From positions 1-29,336 of the forward strand of contig UNSK01000025.1 of assembly GCA_900552525.1 (NCBI GenBank): a stretch of DNA of 29,336 bases, read 5' to 3'. The notes beneath the pieces were generated by a model. The model saw nothing but the letters and a program-made list of their open reading frames with translations. It made no database searches and was not told the DNA's origin. Position numbers and translations under genes: made by a program. Origin of the DNA: Candidatus Gastranaerophilales bacterium (GTDB lineage: Bacteria; Cyanobacteriota; Vampirovibrionia; Gastranaerophilales; Gastranaerophilaceae). How positions within the stretch are numbered: position 1 is the first letter of the stretch; each line of letters begins with the position of its first letter. Of the stretch, positions 14,212 to 23,311 are shown in pieces.

Positions 14212-15410
14212 TAGTTCATGTATGACTGGAAGAGTGGTAAGTACAGAGCCAATGCCATTACAAGAACGATACTACCGATTACAATAAGCATAATAGGTTC
14301 AATCATTTTTGTTAAAGTATCAATAATAGCATCCAGAGTTCTATCGAGGAAGTTTACACCTTTTTCAAGCATATCGCCCAAACGACCTGATTGTTCACCG
14401 GTTGCAATCATAAATAAAAGCATCTTAGGTACAATCCCTGTCGATTTCAATGCCTGAGAAACCTGCATACCTTGTTGAACTTTTACAATAGCACCGCTCA
14501 TTTTATTTTTCATAACAGAATTTGTTAATGTAATAACAGCCAGATGCAGACAGTCTACAACCGGAATACCGGCATCATATGATACGCTTAATACTGATAA
14601 AAAGTTTGAATAGTTTGAATACAAAATCAAGTTATTAAGCAAAGGTACCTTAAGAACCACTTTATCCAGAATATTTCTTGCAGGCTGCCAGTTTATCATT
14701 AAAAAACAGAAAGCAAATACAGCTACAACAAATATTGGAATTGTGAACCAGTAAGTTTTCAAATAATCACCCGCAAGAATCATCATTGAAGTAATCCAAG
14801 GCAATGCTTTTTCCTGTTGAGCGAACATGTCTTTGAATGCAGGGAATACAAATGTAAGCATGATGATAATGATGAAAAACGCCAGCACAATAACGAACAT
14901 CGGATACATCAATGTACCAATAACTTTACCTTTAATATTAGCCTGTTTTTCCAACAAGTTTTTGATACGGTCTAATGTTTTTTCAAGTTCACCGGATTCT
15001 TCACCGGCTTTTACCAGACCAATAAAAATATACCCGAAAACCTGCGGATATCTAGCCATTGTATCAGCAAAAGTTGAACCGGCCATAATCTGCGTCTTCA
15101 AGATTTTTGACATGTCACGAATTTTCTTCTTAGCTGCTTCCTGCTCCATAAACATCAAAGATTCAACAGCTGGAATACCGGATGTTAACAAAATTTGCAG
15201 GGTTGAGATAAAGTCAATCTTTTCGCTTAACGAAAGTGACGAAAGTCTTGTTGCTTTCTTAGCTTTTATATCCACAGCCTCATTTATCTGTGTAGGAACA
15301 AGCCCCATCTTACGGACAACATCACGTGCATCCTTAAGATTGGAAGCTGTTATCTCACCTCTGACAACTTCTTTTCCTTGCTTTAATGCTATGTAGCTAT
15401 ATAATGGCAT
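14211..15410 (-). CDS. gspF: Type II secretion/type IV pilus inner-membrane platform protein (GspF/PilC)
   Basis: 399 residues, standard length. Two tandem T2SSF domains at about 68-190 and 270-393, each with the cytoplasmic helical bundle (EKIDFISTLQILLTSGIPAV and YSNFLSVLSVSYDAGIPVVD). Membrane segments are at about 166-190, 218-240 and 370-393. The repeated ATGEQSGRLGDMLEKGVNFL / KAGEESGELEKTLDRIKNLL pattern is diagnostic. This polytopic protein couples the ATPase to pseudopilus or pilus assembly. The ATG has GAGG 7 nt upstream and lies 22 nt after the ATPase stop. Whether the system is a T4 pilus or a T2SS cannot be decided here because no pilin is in the window; the symbol is therefore generic. 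Confidence 0.93.
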   Translation of the reverse strand: MPLYSYIALKQGKEVVRGEITASNLKDARDVVRKMGLVPTQINEAVDIKAKKATRLSSLSLSEKIDFISTLQILLTSGIPAVESLMFMEQEAAKKKIRDMSKILKTQIMAGSTFADTMARYPQVFGYIFIGLVKAGEESGELEKTLDRIKNLLEKQANIKGKVIGTLMYPMFVIVLAFFIIIIMLTFVFPAFKDMFAQQEKALPWITSMMILAGDYLKTYWFTIPIFVVAVFAFCFLMINWQPARNILDKVVLKVPLLNNLILYSNYSNFLSVLSVSYDAGIPVVDCLHLAVITLTNSVMKNKMSGAIVKVQQGMQVSQALKSTGIVPKMLLFMIATGEQSGRLGDMLEKGVNFLDRTLDAIIDTLTKMIEPIMLIVIGSIVLVMALALYLPLFQSYMN

Positions 15411-15432
15411 ATAAACCTCGCATACCTATTCT

Positions 15433-17478
15433 TTAATCACTTGCGTATCCAAGAACTCTTATAAATTCATCTGTAGTAGTTCTACCTTCGATAATATGAT
15501 TTAAACAAGAGTCTTTTAATGTTTTCATTCCTGCCGCAACAGCAGCTTCTTCAATTTCAATATCATGTGCACCTTGAGCGATTAATTTCTTAATCTCTCT
15601 TGTGATAGGCATAATTTCATATATACCTAGACGACCTGTAAATCCGAGATATCCGCATTCTTTACAGCCCTTTTTCCTATACAGCTTGGTTTTCATTAAT
15701 TTCTGCTGTAACTCAGGATTTGTTGTAATATGTTTTACCTCTTCCTCTGTAGGAATATACTCTTCTTTACATTTATCACACAATCTTCTTACAAGACGCT
15801 GTGCAATTACACCGGTCAAAGTAGAAGAAACCAGATAATCTTTTGCACCCATTTCAATCAAACGTGTAACAGTTGCGGCTGCTGAGTTTGTGTGAACAGT
15901 ACTTAATACAAGGTGACCTGTTAGAGCTGCTGAAATAGCAACTTCTAAAGTTTCAAAGTCACGGATTTCACCGATAAGGATAATATCAGGGTCCTGACGT
16001 AAAATAGCTCTCATACAAGACGCAAATGTAATATCTGCTTTCGGGTTAACCTGTGATTGGTTAATGCCCTCAAGTTTAATTTCTATAGGGTCTTCGATTG
16101 TTGTAATATTTACATCTTCATTATTCAATGATTTGAGAATTGTATACAGAGTAGTTGTTTTACCAGAACCGGTAGGACCTGAGGTCAAGATAATACCATT
16201 AGGACACTGTACCATATCGTGAATTTTCTGCACATCAGATTCTTCTGCACCCGGAATTACCATCTTATTGCCGGAAGCTTTCAAACTTACAGCAGGTGCA
16301 AGAATACGAATTACAACTTTCTCTTTGCCGGAAACTGGAAGAGTATTTATACGGAAATCGTACATTCTATCATTATATTTGATAGAGAAAGTACCATCTT
16401 GCGGGCGTCTATGCTCAGCGATGTTCATTCTCGCCAGAACTTTAAATCTGGTAATAACAGCCTGTTCAATAGAACCCGGAATATCCAAAACTTTTTTTAA
16501 GATACCGTCAGATCGAGTACGTACGACATAATATCCTATTCTAGGTTCAATATGAATATCGGAAGCCTTTGCATCAATAGCATCTGTAATAATCTTATAT
16601 ACAAACTTAGCTACGTTACCGCTGGCATCCTGCAGTTCTTTTTCAACCTGAGCCCAGAGAGATTCTTCATTAGCAAACTGTGATGATTCTTCTTCAATAC
16701 TCTGAATGATACGTTCTGTTTCTTTTACAGTTTGGTCTGATTTCTTCTGTATAAAATATTCTTTCAAATATTTGTCATACTCTGCATATGGTATACAGTA
16801 GACATTCAATGCACGGCCTGTTGAGAGTGAAACTTCACGAATAGTAAACTTGTCATTTGGATTTACCATTGCAACGCCAAGTTTGCTGCCTTCCATTGAC
16901 ATAACTACTATCTGCTTCTTTTCAACAATGTCATCCGGAAGCATTTTAAGCATGCTTTTATCAACTTTAATCTGCGCTTTTGATACCACATCACAGCCAT
17001 ATTTCTTTTTCAAATATGATGCAATTCTATCAAACGGCAGGTATTCTTTTTCCGTAAGTATCATATCAAGAGGCACATTTCGCTCTTTTGCAAGAGTGGT
17101 ACATTCATTTAATTGTTCTCTTGTAAGCCAGCCTATAGATACAAGAATTTCTTCTGCAGAAAGTTCTTCTGCCGGTTTTGGCTCTGCAGGTTGTTCTTCA
17201 ACTTTGGGCAGAGTTACAGTTGTAATACTATTAAAAACTTCATCAAAGTCTCGTCCAGAAATTGGAATAAACTGAGGTGTAAGATTTTGATACTTTTCTT
17301 TTATAAGTTGAATAATTTCTGCACGTCCTGCGCTATTCTCTTTATTAAGAATTACGAAGAAATCACTCTGCCGCTTATCCACTGGAATAAAACCTGATGA
17401 TTTCATCAGGTTTAATTCAAAATTGTTAACATATTCTTTTTTTATACTATGTTTGAGTTTTTCCAGTTGATTAGACAT
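15433..17478 (-). CDS. gspE: GspE/PilB secretion or pilus extension ATPase
   Basis: 681 residues. The N-terminal region (about 1-240) holds MshEN-like domains: a divergent first one, then LVSIGWLTREQLNECTTLAK after a Pro/Glu linker near 93-105. The ATPase core follows: Walker A GPTGSGKTT (434-442), an Asp box near 460-465 (TIEDPIE), Walker B DPDIILIGEIRD (496-507) and a His box (TVHTNSAAATVTRL). Four zinc-ligand cysteines (C567, C570, C605, C608) match PilB/GspE extension motors and are absent from PilT retraction motors. MshEN domains bind cyclic di-GMP in some relatives. It powers assembly from the cytoplasmic face. It lies 14 nt after the secretin gene and 22 nt before the platform gene. 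Confidence 0.95.
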   Translation of the reverse strand: MSNQLEKLKHSIKKEYVNNFELNLMKSSGFIPVDKRQSDFFVILNKENSAGRAEIIQLIKEKYQNLTPQFIPISGRDFDEVFNSITTVTLPKVEEQPAEPKPAEELSAEEILVSIGWLTREQLNECTTLAKERNVPLDMILTEKEYLPFDRIASYLKKKYGCDVVSKAQIKVDKSMLKMLPDDIVEKKQIVVMSMEGSKLGVAMVNPNDKFTIREVSLSTGRALNVYCIPYAEYDKYLKEYFIQKKSDQTVKETERIIQSIEEESSQFANEESLWAQVEKELQDASGNVAKFVYKIITDAIDAKASDIHIEPRIGYYVVRTRSDGILKKVLDIPGSIEQAVITRFKVLARMNIAEHRRPQDGTFSIKYNDRMYDFRINTLPVSGKEKVVIRILAPAVSLKASGNKMVIPGAEESDVQKIHDMVQCPNGIILTSGPTGSGKTTTLYTILKSLNNEDVNITTIEDPIEIKLEGINQSQVNPKADITFASCMRAILRQDPDIILIGEIRDFETLEVAISAALTGHLVLSTVHTNSAAATVTRLIEMGAKDYLVSSTLTGVIAQRLVRRLCDKCKEEYIPTEEEVKHITTNPELQQKLMKTKLYRKKGCKECGYLGFTGRLGIYEIMPITREIKKLIAQGAHDIEIEEAAVAAGMKTLKDSCLNHIIEGRTTTDEFIRVLGYASD

Positions 17479-17492
17479 AAAATAAATTCTAA

Positions 17493-19304
17493 CTATAAAC
17501 TATCTGCTACGGAACCTTCGCCGTCATTTATGATTTTCGGAGTAATCATAATAACCAGCTCACTCTTAGTCTTTTTAGAAATAACGTTTCTAAAAGCAGC
17601 ACCTATTACAGGTAAATCACCTAATACCGGAACTTTTTGAACCGTCTTAGTATCTTCTTCCTGTATTAAACCGCCGATTGCAAGCGTTTCATTATCTTTA
17701 ATACGTACATTCTTCAAATCTAAATTTCTTCTGCTCAGCAATGTTGCCTGCAAGTCATCTGATGATGCACCAGTCTGGGGATCATAAGTTTTTGCAGTTA
17801 CCTGTCCGGCTTCTGTAGCGTATTCAGGTTTAATATTCAGAGTTACATAACCATCCGGTGAAATAAACGGCATTAAAGTAACTTTTATACCTTTATCTTT
17901 ACCAATAGTATAAGTTCTTTGAACAGAACCGCTTGCACCTGTACCATTACTTGTAGAAGACAAGAACTCAGAAGTTACTTTTTCTACATAGTCTTGTGTT
18001 AGGTCAATAACAGATTCTTGACCATTAGTAATCAAAACTTTTGGATTTGCAAGTACTCTTGCCTTTTTATTTTCAATTAAATAACTCAACTGCCATGAAA
18101 TATAAGCATTGTTACCAAAAAGTTCTTGATTTGGATCTCTTCCTGGAGCAGAATCCCTGCCTACAGTAGTATCACTTCCGCTAAATGAGAATACCCAGTT
18201 TCTTGAATCCAATCTCCAATCGTTGTGGAATTCTTTACTACCTTCTTCATTTAATTCAACGATTGAAACATCCAAATATGCTTGAGGTTGTTTTACATCA
18301 TTTGCTTTAATAAATTTTTCAATCATATTCAGTTGTTCTAATGACCCGCCCATTAATGTGATGGTACCTCTTTGCGGGAAATAGGAAACTGAAAGGTTTT
18401 GTACATCAAAAGCAGCTGAACCTGTAGAAGCACCTGTCGCTGACACAGAACAAGCAACAATACCTTCACCAAGTTTTAATTCAGACTCAGAATCGCTTGA
18501 AGCAGCTCCGCCAGTCATTATACCAGCAGCACCACCTATAGCTGTTCCAACCCCTGGTGTAGGCGGTACGTATGCAGGAGCACCACCGCCTCCTCCGCCT
18601 CCAGCAGTTGAGCCACGTGAAGGAAGCAGCATTTCACAAATCATATTTGCCATTTCTGCAGGTGTTGTATGGTTTACTGCAAATGTTTTGGACAAAGGTT
18701 CTCTATCAAGCTGTGCAATTACTTTTTCAACAATTGCTGCATCAGATTTCATACCAAAAACGATAAGTTCGTTAGTTGCAGAGTTAACAGTTGCAGCATC
18801 AACTCCAGATAAACCAGGTTTTTTCATTCCGAAAACGTTTTTATTCAAGAAAGTTGCGATTTTTGCTGCTGAAACATATTTAACAGGGAATACCATCATT
18901 TCCTGTTTTGAGAAAGCTGCATTATCATTACTAGTTTTTGCAATAACAACTAACGTATTATTCTGCGTATAATAGTTTAACCCGCCAATTTGCAGAACCA
19001 AATCAAAAGCTTCATTAATTGGCATGTTAACTAAATCCAGGGTTACTTTACCTTTTACTGAGTTGTGAAAAACAATATTCATTCCAGCTTTATCAGCAAA
19101 CATTCTTAACACCTGTTTTAAATCAGAATCTCTAAGAGATAATGTTATGCGTTCATTTTTATCAGTCAATTTAACATCGCCGGACAGCACTGTTGAATTT
19201 GAAACAGGCTCCATTGCATTATAATATTCTGCGATACCAGAAGGTGCCGTAAACGCTAATAATAACGCTGCTGACAAAAATCTCTTTATATGATTATATC
19301 TCAT
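17493..19304 (-). CDS. gspD: Secretin (PilQ/GspD family) outer-membrane channel
   Basis: 603 residues. Signal peptide about 1-25. An N0/STN domain at about 51-122 (ITLSLRDSDLKQVLRMFADK, then VKGKVTLDLVNMPINEAFDL) is the PilQ-like pattern. Further N-domains run to about 225 and 280-360, interrupted at about 231-275 by a Gly/Ala/Pro-rich insert with seven consecutive glycines. The secretin barrel follows at about 400-592, including the signature VPVLGDLPVIGAAFR (558-572) and SELVIMITPKII. It forms the multimeric pore for pilus or substrate passage. It overlaps the preceding PilP-like gene by 4 nt. No pilotin gene was identified, though an upstream lipoprotein is a possibility. Secretin identity is secure; PilQ versus GspD is not settled. 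Confidence 0.95.
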   Translation of the reverse strand: MRYNHIKRFLSAALLLAFTAPSGIAEYYNAMEPVSNSTVLSGDVKLTDKNERITLSLRDSDLKQVLRMFADKAGMNIVFHNSVKGKVTLDLVNMPINEAFDLVLQIGGLNYYTQNNTLVVIAKTSNDNAAFSKQEMMVFPVKYVSAAKIATFLNKNVFGMKKPGLSGVDAATVNSATNELIVFGMKSDAAIVEKVIAQLDREPLSKTFAVNHTTPAEMANMICEMLLPSRGSTAGGGGGGGAPAYVPPTPGVGTAIGGAAGIMTGGAASSDSESELKLGEGIVACSVSATGASTGSAAFDVQNLSVSYFPQRGTITLMGGSLEQLNMIEKFIKANDVKQPQAYLDVSIVELNEEGSKEFHNDWRLDSRNWVFSFSGSDTTVGRDSAPGRDPNQELFGNNAYISWQLSYLIENKKARVLANPKVLITNGQESVIDLTQDYVEKVTSEFLSSTSNGTGASGSVQRTYTIGKDKGIKVTLMPFISPDGYVTLNIKPEYATEAGQVTAKTYDPQTGASSDDLQATLLSRRNLDLKNVRIKDNETLAIGGLIQEEDTKTVQKVPVLGDLPVIGAAFRNVISKKTKSELVIMITPKIINDGEGSVADSL

Positions 19305-19975
19305 CTTCTTTCCCCTCCGAATTTTTTGTTTAAGTTTGAAACGTCATTATGAGTTAGTGCCCCTTCTGTTAAGATTTCGCCAATACCTGCTTTATAAGTG
19401 TTATTACCTAACTTAACGGTTACACTGTCCTGCATAATATTAACAACTTTGTAGTTATTAACCACATCACCTTTCTTTACCAGATAATCGTTACCTTCAA
19501 TATTCAAAATAGCTGAAGGACTGTATTTATCATAAAGAATTCCTGATACTACGGTATCCATTACCCTTGCAGCATCAGAATTTTCATTTACTACATCCGG
19601 AGGCTCTACCAAATCAAACTTCGGCACATCGTTAACAAGCGTATTACCGCTTATATCACGATATGGAAGAAACGGATTTGCTTTCACAGTTCCAGTCGGA
19701 ATTGATATTAAATCTTTTTTAGCAGTTGTTGCTGCTATTGGAACTGCAGCTAATGCAAGAGTGCTATTTCCTTCTGCCTCAATAGCATTTATACTGCCAA
19801 ATGAAATGGCAGCACGGTAAATAGGCACAGATACACATAGCACCAGTATCGGTATAAGAACCACTTTCGAAAGTTTAAATTTACGCTTGCTCACCTTAGC
19901 GATTAATTCGTCTGTTGTAAGACTTGCAGCGTTTAATGACTTTTCTTTTTTCTTCATATAATTGCGCATATTCAT
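19301..19975 (-). CDS. PilP/GspC-like inner-membrane assembly protein
   Basis: 224 residues. A basic cytoplasmic N-terminus is followed by one membrane helix (about 38-60, KVVLIPILVLCVSVPIYRAA). A Pro/Asn-rich periplasmic linker with NPFLPYRD comes next. The C-terminal beta domain at about 140-205 (VVSGILYDKYSPSAILNIEG, KKGDVVNNYKVVNIMQDSVT) is the HR-type fold of PilP and GspC that contacts the secretin N0 domain. It is first in the pilus/secretion operon and ends in a 4-nt overlap with the secretin start, which supports the partner role. No strong SD is seen at the ATG at 19975; in-frame ATGs two and six codons on are alternatives. Confidence 0.7.
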   Translation of the reverse strand: MNMRNYMKKKEKSLNAASLTTDELIAKVSKRKFKLSKVVLIPILVLCVSVPIYRAAISFGSINAIEAEGNSTLALAAVPIAATTAKKDLISIPTGTVKANPFLPYRDISGNTLVNDVPKFDLVEPPDVVNENSDAARVMDTVVSGILYDKYSPSAILNIEGNDYLVKKGDVVNNYKVVNIMQDSVTVKLGNNTYKAGIGEILTEGALTHNDVSNLNKKFGGERR

Positions 19976-20050
19976 TCTATACTTCTAACTATTAAATTGC
20001 TTCTCTCGTCTAATAACTATACAATAGTATGTAATGATTTAAATCCTATG

Positions 20051-20090
20051 TTTATACTATTCCATTCAACTTTATGCAAAGAATTGCATA
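20051..20090 (-). promoter_or_regulatory. Candidate promoter and operator of the pilus/secretion operon
   Basis: A perfect 7-4-7 inverted repeat, TATGCAA (20073-20079) and TTGCATA (20084-20090), overlaps a minus-strand TTGCAT (-35-like, 20074-20079). This is spaced 17 nt from TATAAA (20051-20056). The start would lie about 70 nt upstream of the PilP-like ATG. The same TTGCAT hexamer is used in the candidate promoter at 29136-29163. Sequence facts are direct; regulatory use is inferred. Confidence 0.4.
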
Positions 20091-20179
20091 CTTGTATTTT
20101 ACAGCACAAACCTATATTAATCATATCATACTTTTTTCAGATTGCAATTACAAATTAATTGTTAAAAAATGTAACATTG

Positions 20180-20761
20180 TTATTGAACATATTTAACGTA
20201 AGCATATGCATTAAAATCAAGCGAACCGAAAATTATTTTTACAAACTGCTCATTATAAGGCAGAAGTTTTACAAAATTGATACTATCTTGATCATAATCA
20301 TCACTGGTTTCACAAGCTCTAACTTTACCTTTAAAAAATTGAGATTGGTAAAATAGGAGATTGATATCGTTGTTTTTATCTTTCTCTGCAATGACTTTAT
20401 AAAAACCTTTATCCATAGGGACATCATCAATAACTAAATTTACAGGAATATTTAGGAGTACACCATCATCATCTTCTTTTTTTAGAGGATCAAGATTTTT
20501 TATATCGCTCTCCGGATTCAAATCTGGATGAAGGCTAGTACCGCCGCCGCCAATTTTTTTTATAAGCTTTTTCCTCTGCTTAGCTTCTTTTTTGGTCTGC
20601 TTTTCTTCTAAAGTGTTTATTGCTTCTTCAAACTCTTTATTTGTAATTGATTTTTGCCCGTCCCACGCGTGGTCAAGGCCGGAAAAATCATCCCAGCTGT
20701 CTTCTGCCTGACAGGACGGTACAAGAATTGTTATCAAAAGAATTAACAAAATCCGCTTCAT
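20180..20761 (-). CDS. Putative lipoprotein of unknown function
   Basis: 193 residues. A short hydrophobic signal RILLILLITILVPSC ends in a lipobox-like VPSC at Cys17, so it is probably lipid-anchored. A lysine/glutamate-rich helical stretch (about 48-70) with KQTKKEAKQRKKLIKK leads to a GGGGT linker. The C-terminal ~90 residues look beta-rich (VLLNIPVNLVIDDVPMDKGF, NLLFYQSQFFKGKV, FVKIIFGSLDFNAYAYVKYV). It lies 204 nt upstream of, and on the same strand as, the secretion operon and diverges from the TPR gene. A pilotin-like role for the secretin is a speculative possibility only. Confidence 0.75.
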   Translation of the reverse strand: MKRILLILLITILVPSCQAEDSWDDFSGLDHAWDGQKSITNKEFEEAINTLEEKQTKKEAKQRKKLIKKIGGGGTSLHPDLNPESDIKNLDPLKKEDDDGVLLNIPVNLVIDDVPMDKGFYKVIAEKDKNNDINLLFYQSQFFKGKVRACETSDDYDQDSINFVKLLPYNEQFVKIIFGSLDFNAYAYVKYVQ

Positions 20762-20817
20762 ACTCTATATTATTTAACAAAAATTTCTGAAAAGTAAAGC
20801 CTTGAATATGTAAAAAC

Positions 20818-20846
20818 TTTTACTTTTTAATCGTATCGTGTATAAT
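20818..20846 (+). promoter_or_regulatory. Promoter of the TPR gene
   Basis: TTTTAC (20818-20823) and a perfect TATAAT (20841-20846) with 17-nt spacing, 27 nt upstream of the ATG. The leader contains AGAGAGAG as SD. Confidence 0.65.
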
Positions 20847-20873
20847 AATATTGTAATTACAAGAGAGAGTTAA

Positions 20874-22535
20874 ATGGCTGATACCAATATAATAATTATT
20901 ATAGTAGCATTTGTCGTAGCAATTGGTGCTATATATATATTATATTCTATAATTCTGTTTCAGGGAGGTAGCGGGAAAAAAGGAGATGAACTCCAGCTTT
21001 CTACAAAAAATATTCTGGATCAGGTCGAGGTTCTTTTTGATAAAAAAGAATATGCTCTTGTGCAGCTGCTTGCAACAAAATACCTTGACAGAGTACCAAG
21101 CCACATTGATGTAAGAATTTATCTTGCAAAGGCTTATTTTGAGGATAGGAAATACAATCAAGCAATAAGACAATGTTTAACGGTTCTTAAAAAAAGACCT
21201 GATGATTTAGAAACTCGTAAGGTGCTAGGCTCCTGCTATATAAGAAAACAGGCAACAACTAAGGCTATAAAAGAATACGAGTACCTGTTTGAACATTCAA
21301 AAAATGATAAAGACATAACCAGAACTCTTGCAGAACTATACAGAGAAACTGACCAGCTGTATTCCTCTATAAGTATTTATGAAGTTCTATCTGATTTGCT
21401 GGATATAGAAGATGAAGTTGCGGACGTACAGTCAATCCTGGCTGAGCTCAACGAACAGGTAAAGGATTATCCTGCTGCTTTTGAAGCTTACAAAAGACGT
21501 CTGGGAATTTACCCGAATGACGTGGATACAAATAGAAAACTCACTGAATTATACATAAAAATTAAAAATTATCCTGTTGCAATTGAAACACTTCTATATA
21601 TGCTCACATTTGTTACAGATGGAAAAAATCTTCTGTGGGTATATGAAACACTTGTTTCTTTATACGTAGAATCAGAAGATTACGAAAAAGCAATTGAATA
21701 TTCTGAAAAATTACTCGATATTCAAGGTTCCGACAAGTTTAAAGTAAGAAATGATATTGCAGCTTATAATATCAAATTAAACCGTCTGGGTGAGGGTATT
21801 GCAATACTAGAAGATCTTGCTATGATGTCACAGAACGGTTTTGATGTTACTCTCGAACTTGCTGACGCTTATATTCACCAGAAAGAATATCAAAAAGCTC
21901 TCGAAAAATACACACTACTCTTAGATAAAGCAACCCCTAGAGAGGCCAAAACTGTAAACCTTCTGCTTTGTGAATTGTACATTAAGTGGGCAGTTGATAT
22001 GTCTGAACAGAACAAGTTTGACGAATCTTTTGAGTATTTAAAAAATGCTACTCAGTACAACACACTTAATCCAGAAATTTATTATAATGTAGCTAAAAAT
22101 AATTATAAAAAGAAAGATTTTACTGCATGCGTAGAGGCTATTAATAAAGCGCTTGAATACGATAAACAAAATGAATATAAGTCAAAATATCTTCTAATGT
22201 TATCAGAAGCTCATCACCAGCTGGGTAATTTCTTTGAAGAGAAGAAAGCCCTAACTGATTTACTTAAATACGACGATAAAAATCCAGAAGGTCTTTATCG
22301 CGTTGGTTTGATGTATACCGCACAGCACGATATAAAAAATGCGGAAGATGCTTTTAAAAGAGCCATTTTATATAACCCTGAACTTATTCAAGCAAAATAT
22401 AATCTCGCACTTTTATATGAGAGTAATAATAGAGACAAGGCTAAAGAACTTTATATGGAAGTTCTTGAGCAGGATCCTACTTTTGAAGAGGCAAAGAATG
22501 CCTTAGCTGATCTTTCAACCTCAGACTTCTTCTAA
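20874..22535 (+). CDS. Membrane-anchored TPR-repeat protein
   Basis: 553 residues. One N-terminal membrane helix at about 5-30 (NIIIIIVAFVVAIGAIYILY) is followed by about 500 residues of tetratricopeptide repeats. Clear repeats read KAYFEDRKYNQAIRQCLTVL, DYEKAIEYSEKLLDIQ, KEYQKALEKYTLLL, KDFTACVEAINKALEYD and HDIKNAEDAFKRAILYNPEL. The TPR part most likely faces the cytoplasm or periplasm as a protein-binding scaffold, similar in outline to LapB/PilF-like proteins. The specific partner is unknown. It has its own promoter. Its stop is only 5 nt from the stop of the convergent small gene, and no terminator hairpin is visible between them. Confidence 0.88.
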   Translation: MADTNIIIIIVAFVVAIGAIYILYSIILFQGGSGKKGDELQLSTKNILDQVEVLFDKKEYALVQLLATKYLDRVPSHIDVRIYLAKAYFEDRKYNQAIRQCLTVLKKRPDDLETRKVLGSCYIRKQATTKAIKEYEYLFEHSKNDKDITRTLAELYRETDQLYSSISIYEVLSDLLDIEDEVADVQSILAELNEQVKDYPAAFEAYKRRLGIYPNDVDTNRKLTELYIKIKNYPVAIETLLYMLTFVTDGKNLLWVYETLVSLYVESEDYEKAIEYSEKLLDIQGSDKFKVRNDIAAYNIKLNRLGEGIAILEDLAMMSQNGFDVTLELADAYIHQKEYQKALEKYTLLLDKATPREAKTVNLLLCELYIKWAVDMSEQNKFDESFEYLKNATQYNTLNPEIYYNVAKNNYKKKDFTACVEAINKALEYDKQNEYKSKYLLMLSEAHHQLGNFFEEKKALTDLLKYDDKNPEGLYRVGLMYTAQHDIKNAEDAFKRAILYNPELIQAKYNLALLYESNNRDKAKELYMEVLEQDPTFEEAKNALADLSTSDFF

Positions 22536-22540
22536 TTCAT

Positions 22541-22708
22541 TCACCCCTCCTCTGGAATAAATATCACCGTATCGCTGAGATAGTTTCTAACATCTTCCGC
22601 GCTGCAAGCTCTCGGAACAATACGCTGATAGTCTTGAACAATAGAGATAATGTCGTCCACTGACATTTTGATAATTCTTCTGCCTGATGATTCAATAATT
22701 CTTGCCAT
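22541..22708 (-). CDS. 55-residue small protein
   Basis: Start ATG is the complement of 22706-22708, preceded by AGGAAG 7 nt upstream; the stop is at 22541-22543. The product begins MARIIESSGRRIIKMSVDDI and ends FIPEEG, with a middle IVQDYQRIVPRACSAEDVRN. It is soluble, mixed alpha/beta, with one cysteine and no membrane segment. The good SD, a codon pattern like its neighbours and its position 60 nt after the phosphopantetheinyl transferase gene support it as real. The N-terminal pair of basic strands could be a DNA- or protein-binding hairpin, but no family is recognised. Confidence 0.72.
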   Translation of the reverse strand: MARIIESSGRRIIKMSVDDIISIVQDYQRIVPRACSAEDVRNYLSDTVIFIPEEG

Positions 22709-22768
22709 TTAAGCTTCCTCTTACTTACATATGTATTATCGGCAAAAATTTTTTAAACTTTAGAACAA

Positions 22769-23302
22769 TCAAGCATTTACGTTAGGAAACACCTCTCCGC
22801 TTTGAATATAAATTTCAAACTCTTCTTGAATATTAACACTAGCAGCCGTTATAATGTACTCATCAAAATGGAATTTTTTAAACTTTTGCGCAGGCTTTCC
22901 AAGCTTGTATTCAGCCTCAAATCTTGTCCACTCATTGTAGAACTCCTCAAGAGTATTACACTTAAACCCCATTCGTTTTGAAATATCTTCAAATTCTCTT
23001 ATTTTAATTTTTTCAATATCTACACCACAGTCATAATCCGAGAATGCAAGTGCTATAAAATCATTGCTGTGACTTACGCTGAAAAACTTCTTCCTGTTTT
23101 TAAGAAACGGCTTTTTACCATTAAAGACAATATTTCTATCCTCAATACCGTAAAAATCGCGTAATATTCTATCAACCATCAGGTAAGAAAAACAATGTTC
23201 ATTCCATTTTTTGGGATTAGAAATTTCCTTTTTCTGAAACTGCTTCAAAAGCTCCATATGCACATTATCAGCATCAACTATTTCAATAACAAAAATATCC
23301 AT
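22769..23302 (-). CDS. 4'-phosphopantetheinyl transferase-like protein (Sfp/AcpT superfamily)
   Basis: About 177 residues from the ATG at 23302; an in-frame TTG at 23320 would add six residues. Motifs run in order: NGKKPFLKN, SVSHSNDFIALAF (His78), CGVDIEKIK with the Mg-binding Asp95, and WTRFEAEYK (Trp125, Glu129, Lys133). This matches the superfamily W-(S/T)-x-K-E-A-x-x-K pattern except that the first Lys is Phe-like here. It transfers phosphopantetheine from CoA to carrier proteins. It is short for Sfp, and the C-terminal ~40 residues are reduced. There is no SD at either start, and both starts lie in or just after the fusA terminator, so its expression signals are unusual. Confidence 0.82.
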   Translation of the reverse strand: MDIFVIEIVDADNVHMELLKQFQKKEISNPKKWNEHCFSYLMVDRILRDFYGIEDRNIVFNGKKPFLKNRKKFFSVSHSNDFIALAFSDYDCGVDIEKIKIREFEDISKRMGFKCNTLEEFYNEWTRFEAEYKLGKPAQKFKKFHFDEYIITAASVNIQEEFEIYIQSGEVFPNVNA

Positions 23303-23311
23303 AAGTTTATT

